A stretch of 64,000 nt of DNA, from NCBI RefSeq assembly GCF_024448895.1, contig NZ_JAMOIC010000003.1:289793-353792 (forward strand), given 5' to 3'. This document shows, in pieces, positions 8,925 to 16,242 of the stretch; position 1 is the stretch's first letter; each line of letters opens with the position of its first letter. This DNA comes from Stutzerimonas stutzeri. GTDB taxonomy: Bacteria > Pseudomonadota > Gammaproteobacteria > Pseudomonadales > Pseudomonadaceae. A program made the translations under genes and the position numbers. Under the pieces are notes generated by a model. It was not told the origin of the DNA. It searched no databases and saw only the letters and a list, made by a program, of their open reading frames with translations.

Positions 8925-9125
8925 TCAGGCCGCCTTTCTGGCGGCCTTTTGCATTTCTACCCATCCCTGAATCTCCGACTGCGACCAGCGTGAGTACCGG
9001 CCCAGCTTGATCGGCGCCGGGAATGCCTCGGCGGCAATCATTTCGTAGATCGCTGACTTACCCAGCCCCACTTGGCGGCACACTTCTGGCAGCTTTATCA
9101 GAATGTCGATTGCTGGCTGGTTCAT
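8925..9125 (-). CDS. AlpA-family regulator / putative excisionase
   Basis: 66 residues with a MerR-like helix-turn-helix: LIKLPEVCRQVGLGKSAIYEMIAAEAFPAPIKLGRYSRWSQSEIQGWVEMQ. This is the AlpA/Xis type, widely paired with P4-like integrases as directionality factor or int regulator. The start overlaps the stop of the gene upstream by 4 bp (ATGA). Its closeness to int fits a recombination role; regulator alone is also possible. Confidence 0.8.
   Translation of the reverse strand: MNQPAIDILIKLPEVCRQVGLGKSAIYEMIAAEAFPAPIKLGRYSRWSQSEIQGWVEMQKAARKAA
8928..8950 (+). terminator. intrinsic terminator after the Doc-type gene
   Basis: Stem GGCCGCC/GGCGGCC (8928-8934 with 8940-8946), loop TTTCT, then TTTT. 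It overlaps the last codons of the convergent AlpA-like gene. Confidence 0.75.
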
Positions 9126-9415
9126 CGCCGGGCTCTCCGCTTACTGCTGCCGCCTCGGGCGGTGGCTCGCCAGCTGACGAAGCTGGCGATGTTGCCGGCC
9201 TCGTCCCCGATCGCGCCGATGGTGTGGTCCATGACTTCGCGCAGCTCTTCGAAGGTGGCGCGCTGTATGGTTTTGGTATTCTCGACCAAGGTGCGGCCGT
9301 CCGGTGTTTTCACCAAGTACTCAACAGCCCAGCGCATTGGCTTACGCGGCGGGGTGCCGCTGACCTTAGCCTGCTCGTTTGGCATTTCGGTGGTGTAGAA
9401 GATGGTGCAGGTCAT
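9122..9415 (-). CDS. hypothetical phage protein
   Basis: 97 residues from the ATG at 9415 (MTCTIFYTTEMPNEQAKVSG), which has a GAGAGGG ribosome site; an upstream GTG frame lacks one. No family recognised. It has a short conserved-looking core (MRWAVEYLVKTPDGRTLVENTKTIQRATFEELREVMDHTIG) and a basic tail. It is translationally coupled to the AlpA-like gene. Confidence 0.55.
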   Translation of the reverse strand: MTCTIFYTTEMPNEQAKVSGTPPRKPMRWAVEYLVKTPDGRTLVENTKTIQRATFEELREVMDHTIGAIGDEAGNIASFVSWRATARGGSSKRRARR

Positions 9416-9561
9416 ACAGATACCCTCTCTAGCCACCGCCGAGTAACCTCGGTCCCAAATAGGTCTGGCGTCGTTTCACAACGGAGGGCGATCACATCGT
9501 TTGTCGGCGAGAGCGAATACGCTTCGAAGTCAAAGTAGATATTCAGAGTGGAGAGGCAAGG

Positions 9562-10110
9562 ATGATTTATAGAGAACTGGTATCGCGAAGGATTGCAATC
9601 GGTGTGCTCTGGATGGGGGCTGTGGTCCTGCTTCTGATCGTATTGCCGTTCTCTTGGAATGCCGCTCTGTCGAGCTGGGTGCAGGCGATTGGTACGATTA
9701 TGGCGGTTTTGTTCGCAGCAGATATTGCGAGATCCCAGCATGAGGCGCAGGTTGCTGCTCAGGAGACGGAAAGACTTTTGGCAGATTCGGTTTATCGAAC
9801 GCGCTTCGTCTTTTCCTGCACTGAGCTGATTCATTTGATTGACAGGCTGACCAAGGAGCCGGCGCCTGTTCAAGCTAAAAAGCAGGATAGATACCGCTTT
9901 ATGCTTGATGAGTTTCTGCGCCGCATTGGTGATGCCCATCTCAATGACTTGCATACCGGGCGTCTTGGCCACCTGCAAACCTTGCGGATGGAGGTCATGG
10001 CTATATTCGATGTTCTCGATGATCCATACGCGCTCGGAACATTTTCTCCAGCCAAGCTCAGGGATATCAGGGCGCGGGTTAGTGCTGTACAGGCTGCAGC
10101 CGCTTCGTAG
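9562..10110 (+). CDS. membrane-anchored hypothetical protein
   Basis: 182 residues with a GGAGAGG ribosome site. Two N-terminal hydrophobic segments (about 11-30 and 38-53), then a soluble helical region starting QHEAQVAAQETERLLADSV. No family recognised. It stands alone on the plus strand between two leftward gene groups, as lysogenic-conversion genes often do, so expression from a prophage and a role at the host membrane are plausible but unproven. Confidence 0.55.
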   Translation: MIYRELVSRRIAIGVLWMGAVVLLLIVLPFSWNAALSSWVQAIGTIMAVLFAADIARSQHEAQVAAQETERLLADSVYRTRFVFSCTELIHLIDRLTKEPAPVQAKKQDRYRFMLDEFLRRIGDAHLNDLHTGRLGHLQTLRMEVMAIFDVLDDPYALGTFSPAKLRDIRARVSAVQAAAAS

Positions 10111-10130
10111 CTTTATTGTTTGCATTTTGC

Positions 10131-10730
10131 TCACATGCACTGCGGCGCAGCTGCGCCGGCGTGTGCTTCGTCGATCCGTTCCCAGGTGCCGAGTGCGCGA
10201 GCGCGGTGGTGGGTTTGCATGAGCTCGAGCAGCTTGCTGTGGTACTGAATGGACGCGTGGTCGCTGGTCCATCGGGGCAGGGTGGCCGGTAGCGGGGTGA
10301 CGCCTGAAAGGCAGGGCCATTTTTCACCGTGTTCGGGCATGAGGTCGCGGCGCTCGGTGGCGAGGGCGATCATGTCGGCTTCGTGAATGCTGGCAGGCAG
10401 GACAGGATCAAGGTTGAAGCGGTCGCAGATGGCGAGCCAGATGCCGTGCTCGATCTCGCTGTAGTCGGGTAGCAGTGCCTTGAGCGGTCGCACCAGATCA
10501 CCCACATAGGCTTCAGTGGCGTCGTGCAGCAGTGCAACCAGCTGTAGGCCGGGCGGGACGATGCTAGCGACCACCAGGCTGTGCTGCGCTACCGAGTAAT
10601 GATGGCGGGTGTGACCACCAAAGCGGCAGACGTGTGCCAAGGCATGGGCGATGTCGATGGTGGTGATCAGCTCCGCGCGCGGTGCGAGCAGGTCGAAGCG
10701 TTGGCCGGTATAGGTGAGTATCCAGCTCAT
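10131..10730 (-). CDS. HD-domain phosphohydrolase
   Basis: 199 residues. The metal-binding pattern of HD hydrolases is visible: H in HTRHHYSVAQHS, HD in LLHDATEAYVGDLVRPLK, and a later Asp (HEADMIALATERRDLMP). Similar proteins (YfbR-like) hydrolyse nucleoside monophosphates and are common in phages of this group, where they may adjust nucleotide pools. The start overlaps the upstream gene by 4 bp. It is the last gene of the leftward early operon. Confidence 0.7.
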   Translation of the reverse strand: MSWILTYTGQRFDLLAPRAELITTIDIAHALAHVCRFGGHTRHHYSVAQHSLVVASIVPPGLQLVALLHDATEAYVGDLVRPLKALLPDYSEIEHGIWLAICDRFNLDPVLPASIHEADMIALATERRDLMPEHGEKWPCLSGVTPLPATLPRWTSDHASIQYHSKLLELMQTHHRARALGTWERIDEAHAGAAAPQCM

Positions 10731-11239
10731 GCCACTTGCTCCTGTGTCAGGCGTGGCTGAGCGCTCCAGTAGCGTTCGAACAGGGCGGTGGCGAAGCTGG
10801 AAAGCTTGCGGCAGCTTTCCGCCTGGTCTCGGGCGTTGAGGTTGCTGAAGGTTTGCGCGGCAAGGCTGAGCTTGGCGGCGATGGCCGTCATATTCGCGGC
10901 GTCGTCTTCGGTGAGCGCGACGGCTGAATAGATGCGCACAGCGGCCAGGGCGTTCGCGGTCTGCTCACGCAGCCGGACCAGTTCGTCAATGCGCTGGTCT
11001 GATTCGGTTGTCATGTTTTCAATCGCCTGAGCGGCGTTGAGGCGGCTGAGGGTGTGTTCGTGCTTGGCACGGTCGAGCTGGTGGCGGATCGTGGCGAGCT
11101 CCTCAAGGTGCTCGGTGCGGATGCGGTCAAACTGTTCGCGGCGGCTGCGGCGACCCTCGACGAAGCCAAGGCCGAAGACGATGACCATCCCGGCCATGCT
11201 GCCGATAAACGCAATGATCTGGTAAGTGGTGAAGTTCAT
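10727..11239 (-). CDS. membrane-anchored coiled-coil phage protein
   Basis: 170 residues: one N-terminal membrane segment (QIIAFIGSMAGMVIVFGLGFVEG), then a long helical, probably coiled-coil region (about 30-110). No family recognised. One copy of the CACTTACCA repeat (11220-11228) falls in codons 4-7, just after the start, and a second lies 34 bp upstream. Coupled to the HD gene. Confidence 0.55.
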   Translation of the reverse strand: MNFTTYQIIAFIGSMAGMVIVFGLGFVEGRRSRREQFDRIRTEHLEELATIRHQLDRAKHEHTLSRLNAAQAIENMTTESDQRIDELVRLREQTANALAAVRIYSAVALTEDDAANMTAIAAKLSLAAQTFSNLNARDQAESCRKLSSFATALFERYWSAQPRLTQEQVA

Positions 11240-11314
11240 GCTGTGTCTCCCCTGATGCCCGCCGCAGAGCCGTGGTAAGTGGCTGCGACGGGCAGGTGCT
11301 GGTGATGTTTCTAG

Positions 11315-12151
11315 TTACTTGCCAAGCGCGAAGGTGCCGATGGTGAGCGGTACGAAGCCGCCGACCTGCTGCTCGAGCACGGCTTTGAACTCCCGGGCGA
11401 ACTCTTCCCGCTGGGCCTCTTCCCCGACCCATCGCAGTTTGAGCATCGGCTCGTCGCGGCCGGTGATGACCGACAGGCGCAGGGTGATGTTCGCCGGCTG
11501 CAGGCCTTCGAACGGCACGGTGGTGAAAATGAAGGCGGAGGGCAGGGTGTCCTGACTCCTGGCCTCGATCTCGTCCATGGCCGACCGGCTGCTGGAGAAG
11601 TCGCCCACGTTGCTGTCACGCTGGCTGGTGGCCTTGATGATCATGCGGCGGATGGCGTTGATGGCCTGCAGCATAGGCAGATCGGATTCGCCAGCGACGG
11701 CTTGCAGATTGGGCAGCCAGTCTTCCAGCCATTCGGCCAGTGCTTGCTGGGCGAGCGGCTTGCCGACATTGGCCTGCATTGCGGCATAGGCGGCGGTGGG
11801 CTTGAGCGTCAGCATGGCGGTGTCGTCGCCGTGGCCAGCGGCACCGGGTGCGCCCAGGTTGAAGATGATGGTGGCGCGCATGGCGTCCTGATCGATGAAG
11901 CCGCGCGGGTCTACTGGCGCCGCGTCATCGGTTTCGTGCGCCTTGACGTACTTGGCGAAGTCCTCAATCGAATGGGTAACCATGGCGCCCCGGAAACGGT
12001 CGCGCAGCGGCTGGAACACTTCCATCGTGTGGAGGCGGATGTTTTCGGGAAGTACGGCAACGGTGGTGCCGCCTTCAACGGTGATGGGCTTAGCTGCAGC
12101 GATGACGGCCTGGGACTCGATGTGCTGAATGGCTTCTTTGCTCAGTGGCAT
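11315..12151 (-). CDS. DUF2303 family protein (YfdQ-like)
   Basis: 278 residues matching the DUF2303/YfdQ family found in many temperate phages of Proteobacteria (LPENIRLHTMEVFQPLRDRFRGAMVTHSIEDFAKYV near the N-terminus; LRWVGEEAQREEFAREFKAVL near the C-terminus). The function is unknown. It has an AAGGA ribosome site, with a CCACTTACCA repeat (12168-12176) 16 bp before the start codon. It is in the leftward early operon. Confidence 0.7.
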   Translation of the reverse strand: MPLSKEAIQHIESQAVIAAAKPITVEGGTTVAVLPENIRLHTMEVFQPLRDRFRGAMVTHSIEDFAKYVKAHETDDAAPVDPRGFIDQDAMRATIIFNLGAPGAAGHGDDTAMLTLKPTAAYAAMQANVGKPLAQQALAEWLEDWLPNLQAVAGESDLPMLQAINAIRRMIIKATSQRDSNVGDFSSSRSAMDEIEARSQDTLPSAFIFTTVPFEGLQPANITLRLSVITGRDEPMLKLRWVGEEAQREEFAREFKAVLEQQVGGFVPLTIGTFALGK

Positions 12152-12192
12152 GGTGTTGCTTCCTTGTTGGTAAGTGGGTTTTGCTACTGCGG

Positions 12193-12540
12193 TCAGACTT
12201 CGCGCGCGTTAACGGGCGCATCCTCGCGGCTGAACATCTGCGGCGTGGGGTCGGTCTGGAACAGGGTGAGGCCGCTCTCAGTCACGTACATGGGCGTATC
12301 GAGGCTGGTGTCTTCGCGCTTTTTGCCGCGCTTGGTCGGCTGGACGAAATCCAGCGTGTGACTGACCGCCACCTGGTGGCTCTGGCCGATCTGCTTGAGC
12401 TTGAACTTCAGCGTGACTTCGCCTGGCTTGCCGTGGTCGACAACGCCAGCGGCGACATCGGACAAGGCGCGGCCTACCTGGCTTGCGAATACGCCGGCGT
12501 TGAGTGAGCCGAGAAAGTCATTTACGTCGGTGGGTTTCAT
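12193..12540 (-). CDS. hypothetical phage early protein
   Basis: 115 residues. No named domain; a basic central part (GEVTLKFKLKQIGQSHQVAVSHTLDFVQPTKRGKKRED) resembles small proteins that accompany DUF2303 genes in phages. A GGGAGACA ribosome site lies before the ATG. The pairing with DUF2303 suggests they work together; that is inference from neighbourhood. Confidence 0.55.
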   Translation of the reverse strand: MKPTDVNDFLGSLNAGVFASQVGRALSDVAAGVVDHGKPGEVTLKFKLKQIGQSHQVAVSHTLDFVQPTKRGKKREDTSLDTPMYVTESGLTLFQTDPTPQMFSREDAPVNAREV

Positions 12541-12561
12541 GCTGTGTCTCCCTTTGCTGCG

Positions 12562-12840
12562 TTATGCCGCTTGGTGGGCGGCGGTTGGTTGTTGCTCGTT
12601 GTTCGGGTCTTGCGCGTCCAGCCACTTGGCCAGGTCGTGCAGGTACACCACGGGTGGGGCTTTGCGGCTGCCATGCAGGCGCACGTAGCGCAGGCGGATG
12701 GCGCCCTTGCGGATCTCTTCAAGCAGGTGATCCATGCTGCTGATGTGCGGCAGGTACTCGGCGCGCACGTCGTCAAGCGGCAGGCAGGGCCGGTCGTAGC
12801 GGCGCAGCAATTGCTGGTAGGTGCTGGTTGCGATGATCAC
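12562..12840 (-). CDS. PrtN-like pyocin activator family protein
   Basis: 92 residues from a GTG at 12840, chosen because GGGAGG stands 7 bp ahead and the codon overlaps the upstream stop by 4 bp. The pattern TYQQLLRRYDRPCLPLDDVRAEYLPHI..IRKGAIRLRYVRLHGSRKAPPVVYLHDLAKWLDA fits the pyocin activator PrtN family. In P. aeruginosa PrtN switches on pyocin genes after DNA damage, and those genes occupy the same trpE-trpG gap. Here it is inside the early operon of a true phage, so it is more likely a phage regulator. Confidence 0.68.
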   Translation of the reverse strand: MIIATSTYQQLLRRYDRPCLPLDDVRAEYLPHISSMDHLLEEIRKGAIRLRYVRLHGSRKAPPVVYLHDLAKWLDAQDPNNEQQPTAAHQAA

Positions 12841-13202
12841 GCTACTGCCTCCCCGCACCCCGCCGGGAGGCGCATGCGGATCAGCATGGCGAGCCCGTCG
12901 ATGGTCTTGCCGGCGGCAGTAGCAATCAGCGCGCCGGCCGCGTCAGTAACGACGGCGCCATAGGGCCGCTCGGTGCAGGTGGTCGGCGTGACGTAGAGCG
13001 TTTGGCCTGGGGCCAGTTCTGCCGCGACCACCCGATACACCTCAGCCAGCTCAAGCGCGGCGGGGTCGATAGCCTGCAGGCGTTCTACGGCCTCTCTGGC
13101 TGCGCCCAGCATGGCGTCGGCGCTGACGATGTCCGGGTGGTAGTGAACGATCGGGACCAGTTTGAGCGCGCCGATGGCATCGGTAATGGGGTTGGACTTC
13201 AT
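12837..13202 (-). CDS. hypothetical phage protein
   Basis: 121 residues, no family recognised. Ala-rich, mixed helix and strand character, no membrane segment. It is linked by 4-bp overlaps to both neighbours (KilAC-like gene upstream, PrtN-like gene downstream), so it is clearly part of the leftward early operon. Confidence 0.5.
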   Translation of the reverse strand: MKSNPITDAIGALKLVPIVHYHPDIVSADAMLGAAREAVERLQAIDPAALELAEVYRVVAAELAPGQTLYVTPTTCTERPYGAVVTDAAGALIATAAGKTIDGLAMLIRMRLPAGCGEAVA

Positions 13203-13474
13203 GCGGCGGCTCCCTTCTGAGTCACGGTTTTATCGAGCTGCTTGGCGAGCCAGGCGATGCCGGCTTCGGTGCTCATCACCACCGGGTAGTGGCTGTAAGC
13301 GCCGATGCTGGTGTTCCAGCGCGAGCGGGTATCCACGAACAGGTAACCCTTGTCGCGGTGCGCACAGGCCAGTTCACCGTTCTGCTGGAGAATGCCCAGC
13401 TCACGCAGGCGGCGGCGCAGGATGCGCGGGCCCATGCCCAGCACGGCGGCGGTAGCGTCTAGGTTCCTGTTCAT
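13199..13474 (-). CDS. KilAC-like antirepressor fragment
   Basis: 91 residues. The N-terminal half (LDATAAVLGMGPRILRRRLRELGILQQNGELACAHRDKGYLFVDTR) resembles the KilAC DNA-binding domain at the C-terminus of phage antirepressors, and the end (MSTEAGIAWLAKQL) is typical of such domains. The usual N-terminal Bro/KilA-N part is missing; stand-alone KilAC proteins exist. It could counter or assist the CI-like repressor. Confidence 0.55.
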   Translation of the reverse strand: MNRNLDATAAVLGMGPRILRRRLRELGILQQNGELACAHRDKGYLFVDTRSRWNTSIGAYSHYPVVMSTEAGIAWLAKQLDKTVTQKGAAA

Positions 13475-13483
13475 GGGTGGCCC

Positions 13484-14389
13484 TCAGGCTGCTGCCGCGT
13501 CGTGCTGAGCAATCCAGCGCAGCCGCTCGGCTTCGCTCTTCAGCATTTCAAGGCAGGTGTCATAGGCGCCGCATTGCGCGGGACCGGCGATGATCAGCAT
13601 GCAGGCGCCGAAGGGGTGCGGTTCGTGAACAACGATCTCGCCCAGCGCCTCGCGTGCCTCTTCCGGTAGGGCGGGCTTGTCTGGATACGTCTCGTTGTGG
13701 CGGTTGACGTGCCAGATAGCCTGTTCAATGTTTTCCACCACGCTGCCGCACGCATTGCGGAGGTACAGGTACTTGAAGGCATTGCCCAGGCAGAACGGCA
13801 GGTGCTCGGCAACCTCGATGCACTCCACGCCGCTCGGGTGGCCGGTGTAGTGCGGTGGGTGGTTGACCATGTCGGTGCCTGTGGCGGGTTGCTCGTTCAG
13901 ATGCTCAAGCTGGATCTCGTTCCAGGCATCGCGCGCGATTGCGGGCGTGGGAGCGCCTTCCAGTGACTGGCAATCGCCGTGGCGGCATTTCACGCCGTTT
14001 AAGAAGACGTCGCCGGGGCCTGCGTAGTCGTAGGCGATGGCCTCGCTGCCGCATTTGCAGCAGGGCGATAGCTCGGCAGGGGCTGGGCGCTGCGGAATAC
14101 CCGCGGCTGTCTCCAGCGTGCCGTTGGCGATCGCTTCGACCCATTCCGTCAGGTGCTGGGCGTTGGCACTGTCGTCGCGCTGCAGCGTGATGCTGTGGCG
14201 CTGTTCGCGCAGCCAGAGCACCGCGTGGACCTGGCCGCCGCTTCGGTCGGCGAGGCCGCTCGGCTCGATGTTGATCTCGGCGCGCAGTTCGCGTGCGGGC
14301 TGGGTCAGTAGCAACTGCTCGGTACCGGCCCGGCGGGCCAGATAACCGAGGGCGGTTGAACTGCCCTTGGTGAGGGTGAAGATGCTCAT
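13484..14389 (-). CDS. Lar-like zinc ribbon fused to DUF3310
   Basis: 301 residues with three parts: an N-terminal region of unknown type (1-105), a Cys-rich segment SPCCKCGSEAIAYDYAGPG..VKCRHGDCQSLE..AIARDAWNEI resembling Lar restriction-alleviation zinc ribbons (about 107-163), and DUF3310 (about 172-235; MVNHPPHYTGHPSGVECIEVAEHLPFCLGNAFKYLYR, then AIWHVNRH). Lar weakens type I restriction; DUF3310 is found in phage nucleotide-metabolism proteins. The fused form suggests a host-defence or nucleotide-related task. It overlaps the upstream gene by 4 bp. Confidence 0.6.
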   Translation of the reverse strand: MSIFTLTKGSSTALGYLARRAGTEQLLLTQPARELRAEINIEPSGLADRSGGQVHAVLWLREQRHSITLQRDDSANAQHLTEWVEAIANGTLETAAGIPQRPAPAELSPCCKCGSEAIAYDYAGPGDVFLNGVKCRHGDCQSLEGAPTPAIARDAWNEIQLEHLNEQPATGTDMVNHPPHYTGHPSGVECIEVAEHLPFCLGNAFKYLYLRNACGSVVENIEQAIWHVNRHNETYPDKPALPEEAREALGEIVVHEPHPFGACMLIIAGPAQCGAYDTCLEMLKSEAERLRWIAQHDAAAA

Positions 14390-14583
14390 GCGGCGTCGCC
14401 TCCGAACGGACCGAAGTCTTCAAAGGCGGGCTGGGTGGGCTGCTGCTTGAGTTGCGGGCGGCCGCCGGTGAGCACGATCAATTGGCCGGTGGCGCGCTGA
14501 ATGCTGGCGACGGTGTTGGGGTTGGTTGCCGCTGCCGGGTGGAGGTAAACCGGGCAGCGGGTGGCGCTGTGCTGTGTCTGCAT
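14386..14583 (-). CDS. small phage protein, first gene of leftward early operon
   Basis: 65 residues, no family recognised, no cysteine motif. It follows a good promoter (14616-14644), and a CCACTTACCA repeat overlaps or abuts its ribosome site (ACCAAGG). Coupled by 4 bp to the Lar/DUF3310 gene. Confidence 0.45.
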   Translation of the reverse strand: MQTQHSATRCPVYLHPAAATNPNTVASIQRATGQLIVLTGGRPQLKQQPTQPAFEDFGPFGGDAA

Positions 14584-14615
14584 GACCGTAACCTTGGTAA
14601 GTGGGTACGGGAAGA

Positions 14616-14644
14616 AATATGTACTAGTGGTTCACTTCAGTCAA
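14616..14644 (-). promoter_or_regulatory. leftward early promoter with repressor operator
   Basis: On the minus strand TTGACT (14639-14644), a 17-bp spacer, then CATATT (14616-14621). The spacer contains TGAACCACTAGTACAT, whose plus-strand form ATATGTACT-AGT-GGTTCA matches ATATGTACT-TCA-GGTTCA in the CI-Cro control region. This indicates a pL-like promoter under the same repressor. Confidence 0.7.
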
Positions 14645-14690
14645 GTACCTACAGTTCATAATTCGGAGCGGCAGGTTCACGCTGATTGAA

Positions 14691-14951
14691 CTAGTTGTGT
14701 TCAATGCTCCGCCAGCGCACATGCACGGTGCCGTCTGCGCGGTGCGTCATGGCTACGCCGTCCGTTTGCTGGATCTCGTCCAGTAGGCGCTCCCAGTCTT
14801 CCGGGCGGTCGTCCGGATGCCGCGCGAGGTTCGCCTGGCGTTCGACCTGGGCACGGGGTGTGGTGATGAGGTGGTTGATACGGCGAACCAGCCGGCCATA
14901 GCTGGATGCCTGGCGCTGGTGGGTGATGCTTTGAGCCTGAGTCCGATTCAT
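14691..14951 (-). CDS. DUF1654 family protein
   Basis: 86 residues. YGRLVRRINHLITTPRAQVERQANLARHPDDRPEDWERLLDEIQQTDGVAMTHRADGTVHVRWR fits DUF1654, a small family almost confined to Pseudomonas and its phages, function unknown. It lies between the HicBA pair and the pL-like promoter, on the same strand as both. Confidence 0.7.
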   Translation of the reverse strand: MNRTQAQSITHQRQASSYGRLVRRINHLITTPRAQVERQANLARHPDDRPEDWERLLDEIQQTDGVAMTHRADGTVHVRWRSIEHN

Positions 14952-15186
14952 GGCTTCCTCCTTACTGCTGGATATCCGTACAGTAATAAGGGCTTAGCGA
15001 AAGTTCAATCGGAACGGAGTGGGAGGAATTTGATATGTAAAGTTTGAGGGCAAGTTGATAGCTGGCCCCGCAGAAACGGGGCTGAGAGGTCAGGATTGAC
15101 CGCGCGGTGAGGTTGGCTGGCCAAGGCATGTGCTTGAGTGACATACCCCGCGTCTGTGAAGCTCTGCACGACGATTGGGAGGGATA

Positions 15187-15214
15187 AAAGAAAAGCCCCG
15201 CTGAGTGCGGGGCT
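15187..15214 (-). terminator. intrinsic terminator after hicA
   Basis: Read on the minus strand: AGCCCCGC, loop ACTCA, GCGGGGCT, then a T-rich tail. It overlaps the hicA stop codon. Confidence 0.75.
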
Positions 15215-15449
15215 AGTCGAGCTTCGAGTAAAACTGCTTTTTCGTGACCCCTGCTTGGAGACACATGTATTTGATCAGGTCGCCGCAGAAAGGCTGCTTC
15301 GGCTTGTCGACAGTCACCTTTCGGAAGGGATTTCCTTCCCGCACCCACTGCTCGTGACTGCCCTCTTGGTTACGAAACGTGAAGCCAAGCTTTTTTAGGA
15401 CTCCTATCACTTCCTTGTAGGTTAGTGGTTTGTACCTCCCTGACCACAT
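15213..15449 (-). CDS. HicA-like toxin
   Basis: 78 residues. YKEVIGVLKKLGFTFRNQEGSHEQWVREG shows the double-stranded-RNA-binding-like fold of HicA, including the histidine used for RNA cleavage (GSH). HicA toxins are mRNA interferases neutralised by HicB. An AAGGA ribosome site precedes the ATG. The antitoxin gene stands before it, the reverse of the common order. Confidence 0.7.
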   Translation of the reverse strand: MWSGRYKPLTYKEVIGVLKKLGFTFRNQEGSHEQWVREGNPFRKVTVDKPKQPFCGDLIKYMCLQAGVTKKQFYSKLD

Positions 15450-15458
15450 TCTTTATCC

Positions 15459-15782
15459 TTAGCAGCCGACGTACTGTAGTGCTGGTTCCTGAAAGAAACG
15501 AATGCGTTTACGACTGCTGCGAGCTAGGTTGCAGACGAACGATAGCACTTGATAGCGCAGTCGCATGGCAAGCGGCGCTTGCCGGCTAAGCAGCTCTGCT
15601 GCGTGTGCGCGGTCAACGGTGAGCGCCTCGACAACGTAAGACTTTATCTGCGCCTCAAGCTTGCCCTTGGCCTCTTCAAAGCTATCTCCCTGAGCCGCCA
15701 GCGTAAACTGGGGGCACGCGGCTATCCACAAACCATCCTTCTTCTCTGCATAGCAGCGCAGAACGAAAGGGTTGCTAGACAT
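15459..15782 (-). CDS. HicB-like antitoxin
   Basis: 107 residues from the ATG at 15782, which has an AGAGGA ribosome site. The N-terminal half (FVLRCYAEKKDGLWIAACPQFTLAAQGDSFEEAKGKLEAQIKSYVVEAL) is the partial RNase-H-like fold of HicB. The C-terminal half (RAPLAMRLRYQVLSFVCNLARSSRKRIRFFQ) is basic and hydrophobic and does not look like the usual ribbon-helix-helix or HTH, so self-repression may work differently. Confidence 0.62.
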   Translation of the reverse strand: MSSNPFVLRCYAEKKDGLWIAACPQFTLAAQGDSFEEAKGKLEAQIKSYVVEALTVDRAHAAELLSRQAPLAMRLRYQVLSFVCNLARSSRKRIRFFQEPALQYVGC

Positions 15783-16008
15783 GGCGTATATCCTCTTATG
15801 TGTTGCGACATGCAATCGGTGGAGATTCACATGCTGTGACCTTCGAGATTCCTGAATTGTTCATCAGGCTACTCGAAAGGCGCGCGAGTATAGCGACTTG
15901 TACACTTAGAGTGTATAGCAACTGCTAACGATGCGAATACTGGCCGCTTGTACAGCCGACAGACGTAAACACGCGATTGTGCGGCGGATCATGCTTGGCT
16001 TGCCGCTA

Positions 16009-16215
16009 TCATGCTTCTTCCAGCTCGGCTCGAAGGATCTGCAGGTCCTGCGGGGCTTCTATCGCGATCTTTGCGCGGTTGCCATCAATGTCTTTCAGTT
16101 CGATCGTGATGCCTTCCAGCAACAGCTGAGCGAGTAGATCATCAGCCTCTGTGCCGGGCTGGACGCGCAGGGTGATCTTTTCACCTTCGCGGCGGGTGAG
16201 AACGAGGTAACTCAT
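16009..16215 (-). CDS. CsrA/RsmA-like RNA-binding protein, phage-encoded
   Basis: 68 residues. The N-terminal strand LVLTRREGE and the C-terminal GNRAKIAIEAPQDLQILRAEL match CsrA ([29 protein letters not shown]), including the RNA-contacting Arg pair at the front and the Arg equivalent to R44. Between them the loop is longer by about a dozen residues (RVQPGTEADDLLAQLLLEG). CsrA dimers bind GGA motifs near ribosome sites. It sits just downstream of the CI-like gene on the same strand, so it is probably made in the lysogen. Confidence 0.75.
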   Translation of the reverse strand: MSYLVLTRREGEKITLRVQPGTEADDLLAQLLLEGITIELKDIDGNRAKIAIEAPQDLQILRAELEEA

Positions 16216-16242
16216 GGTTTCGCTTCCTTGCGTTGTGTTGCG

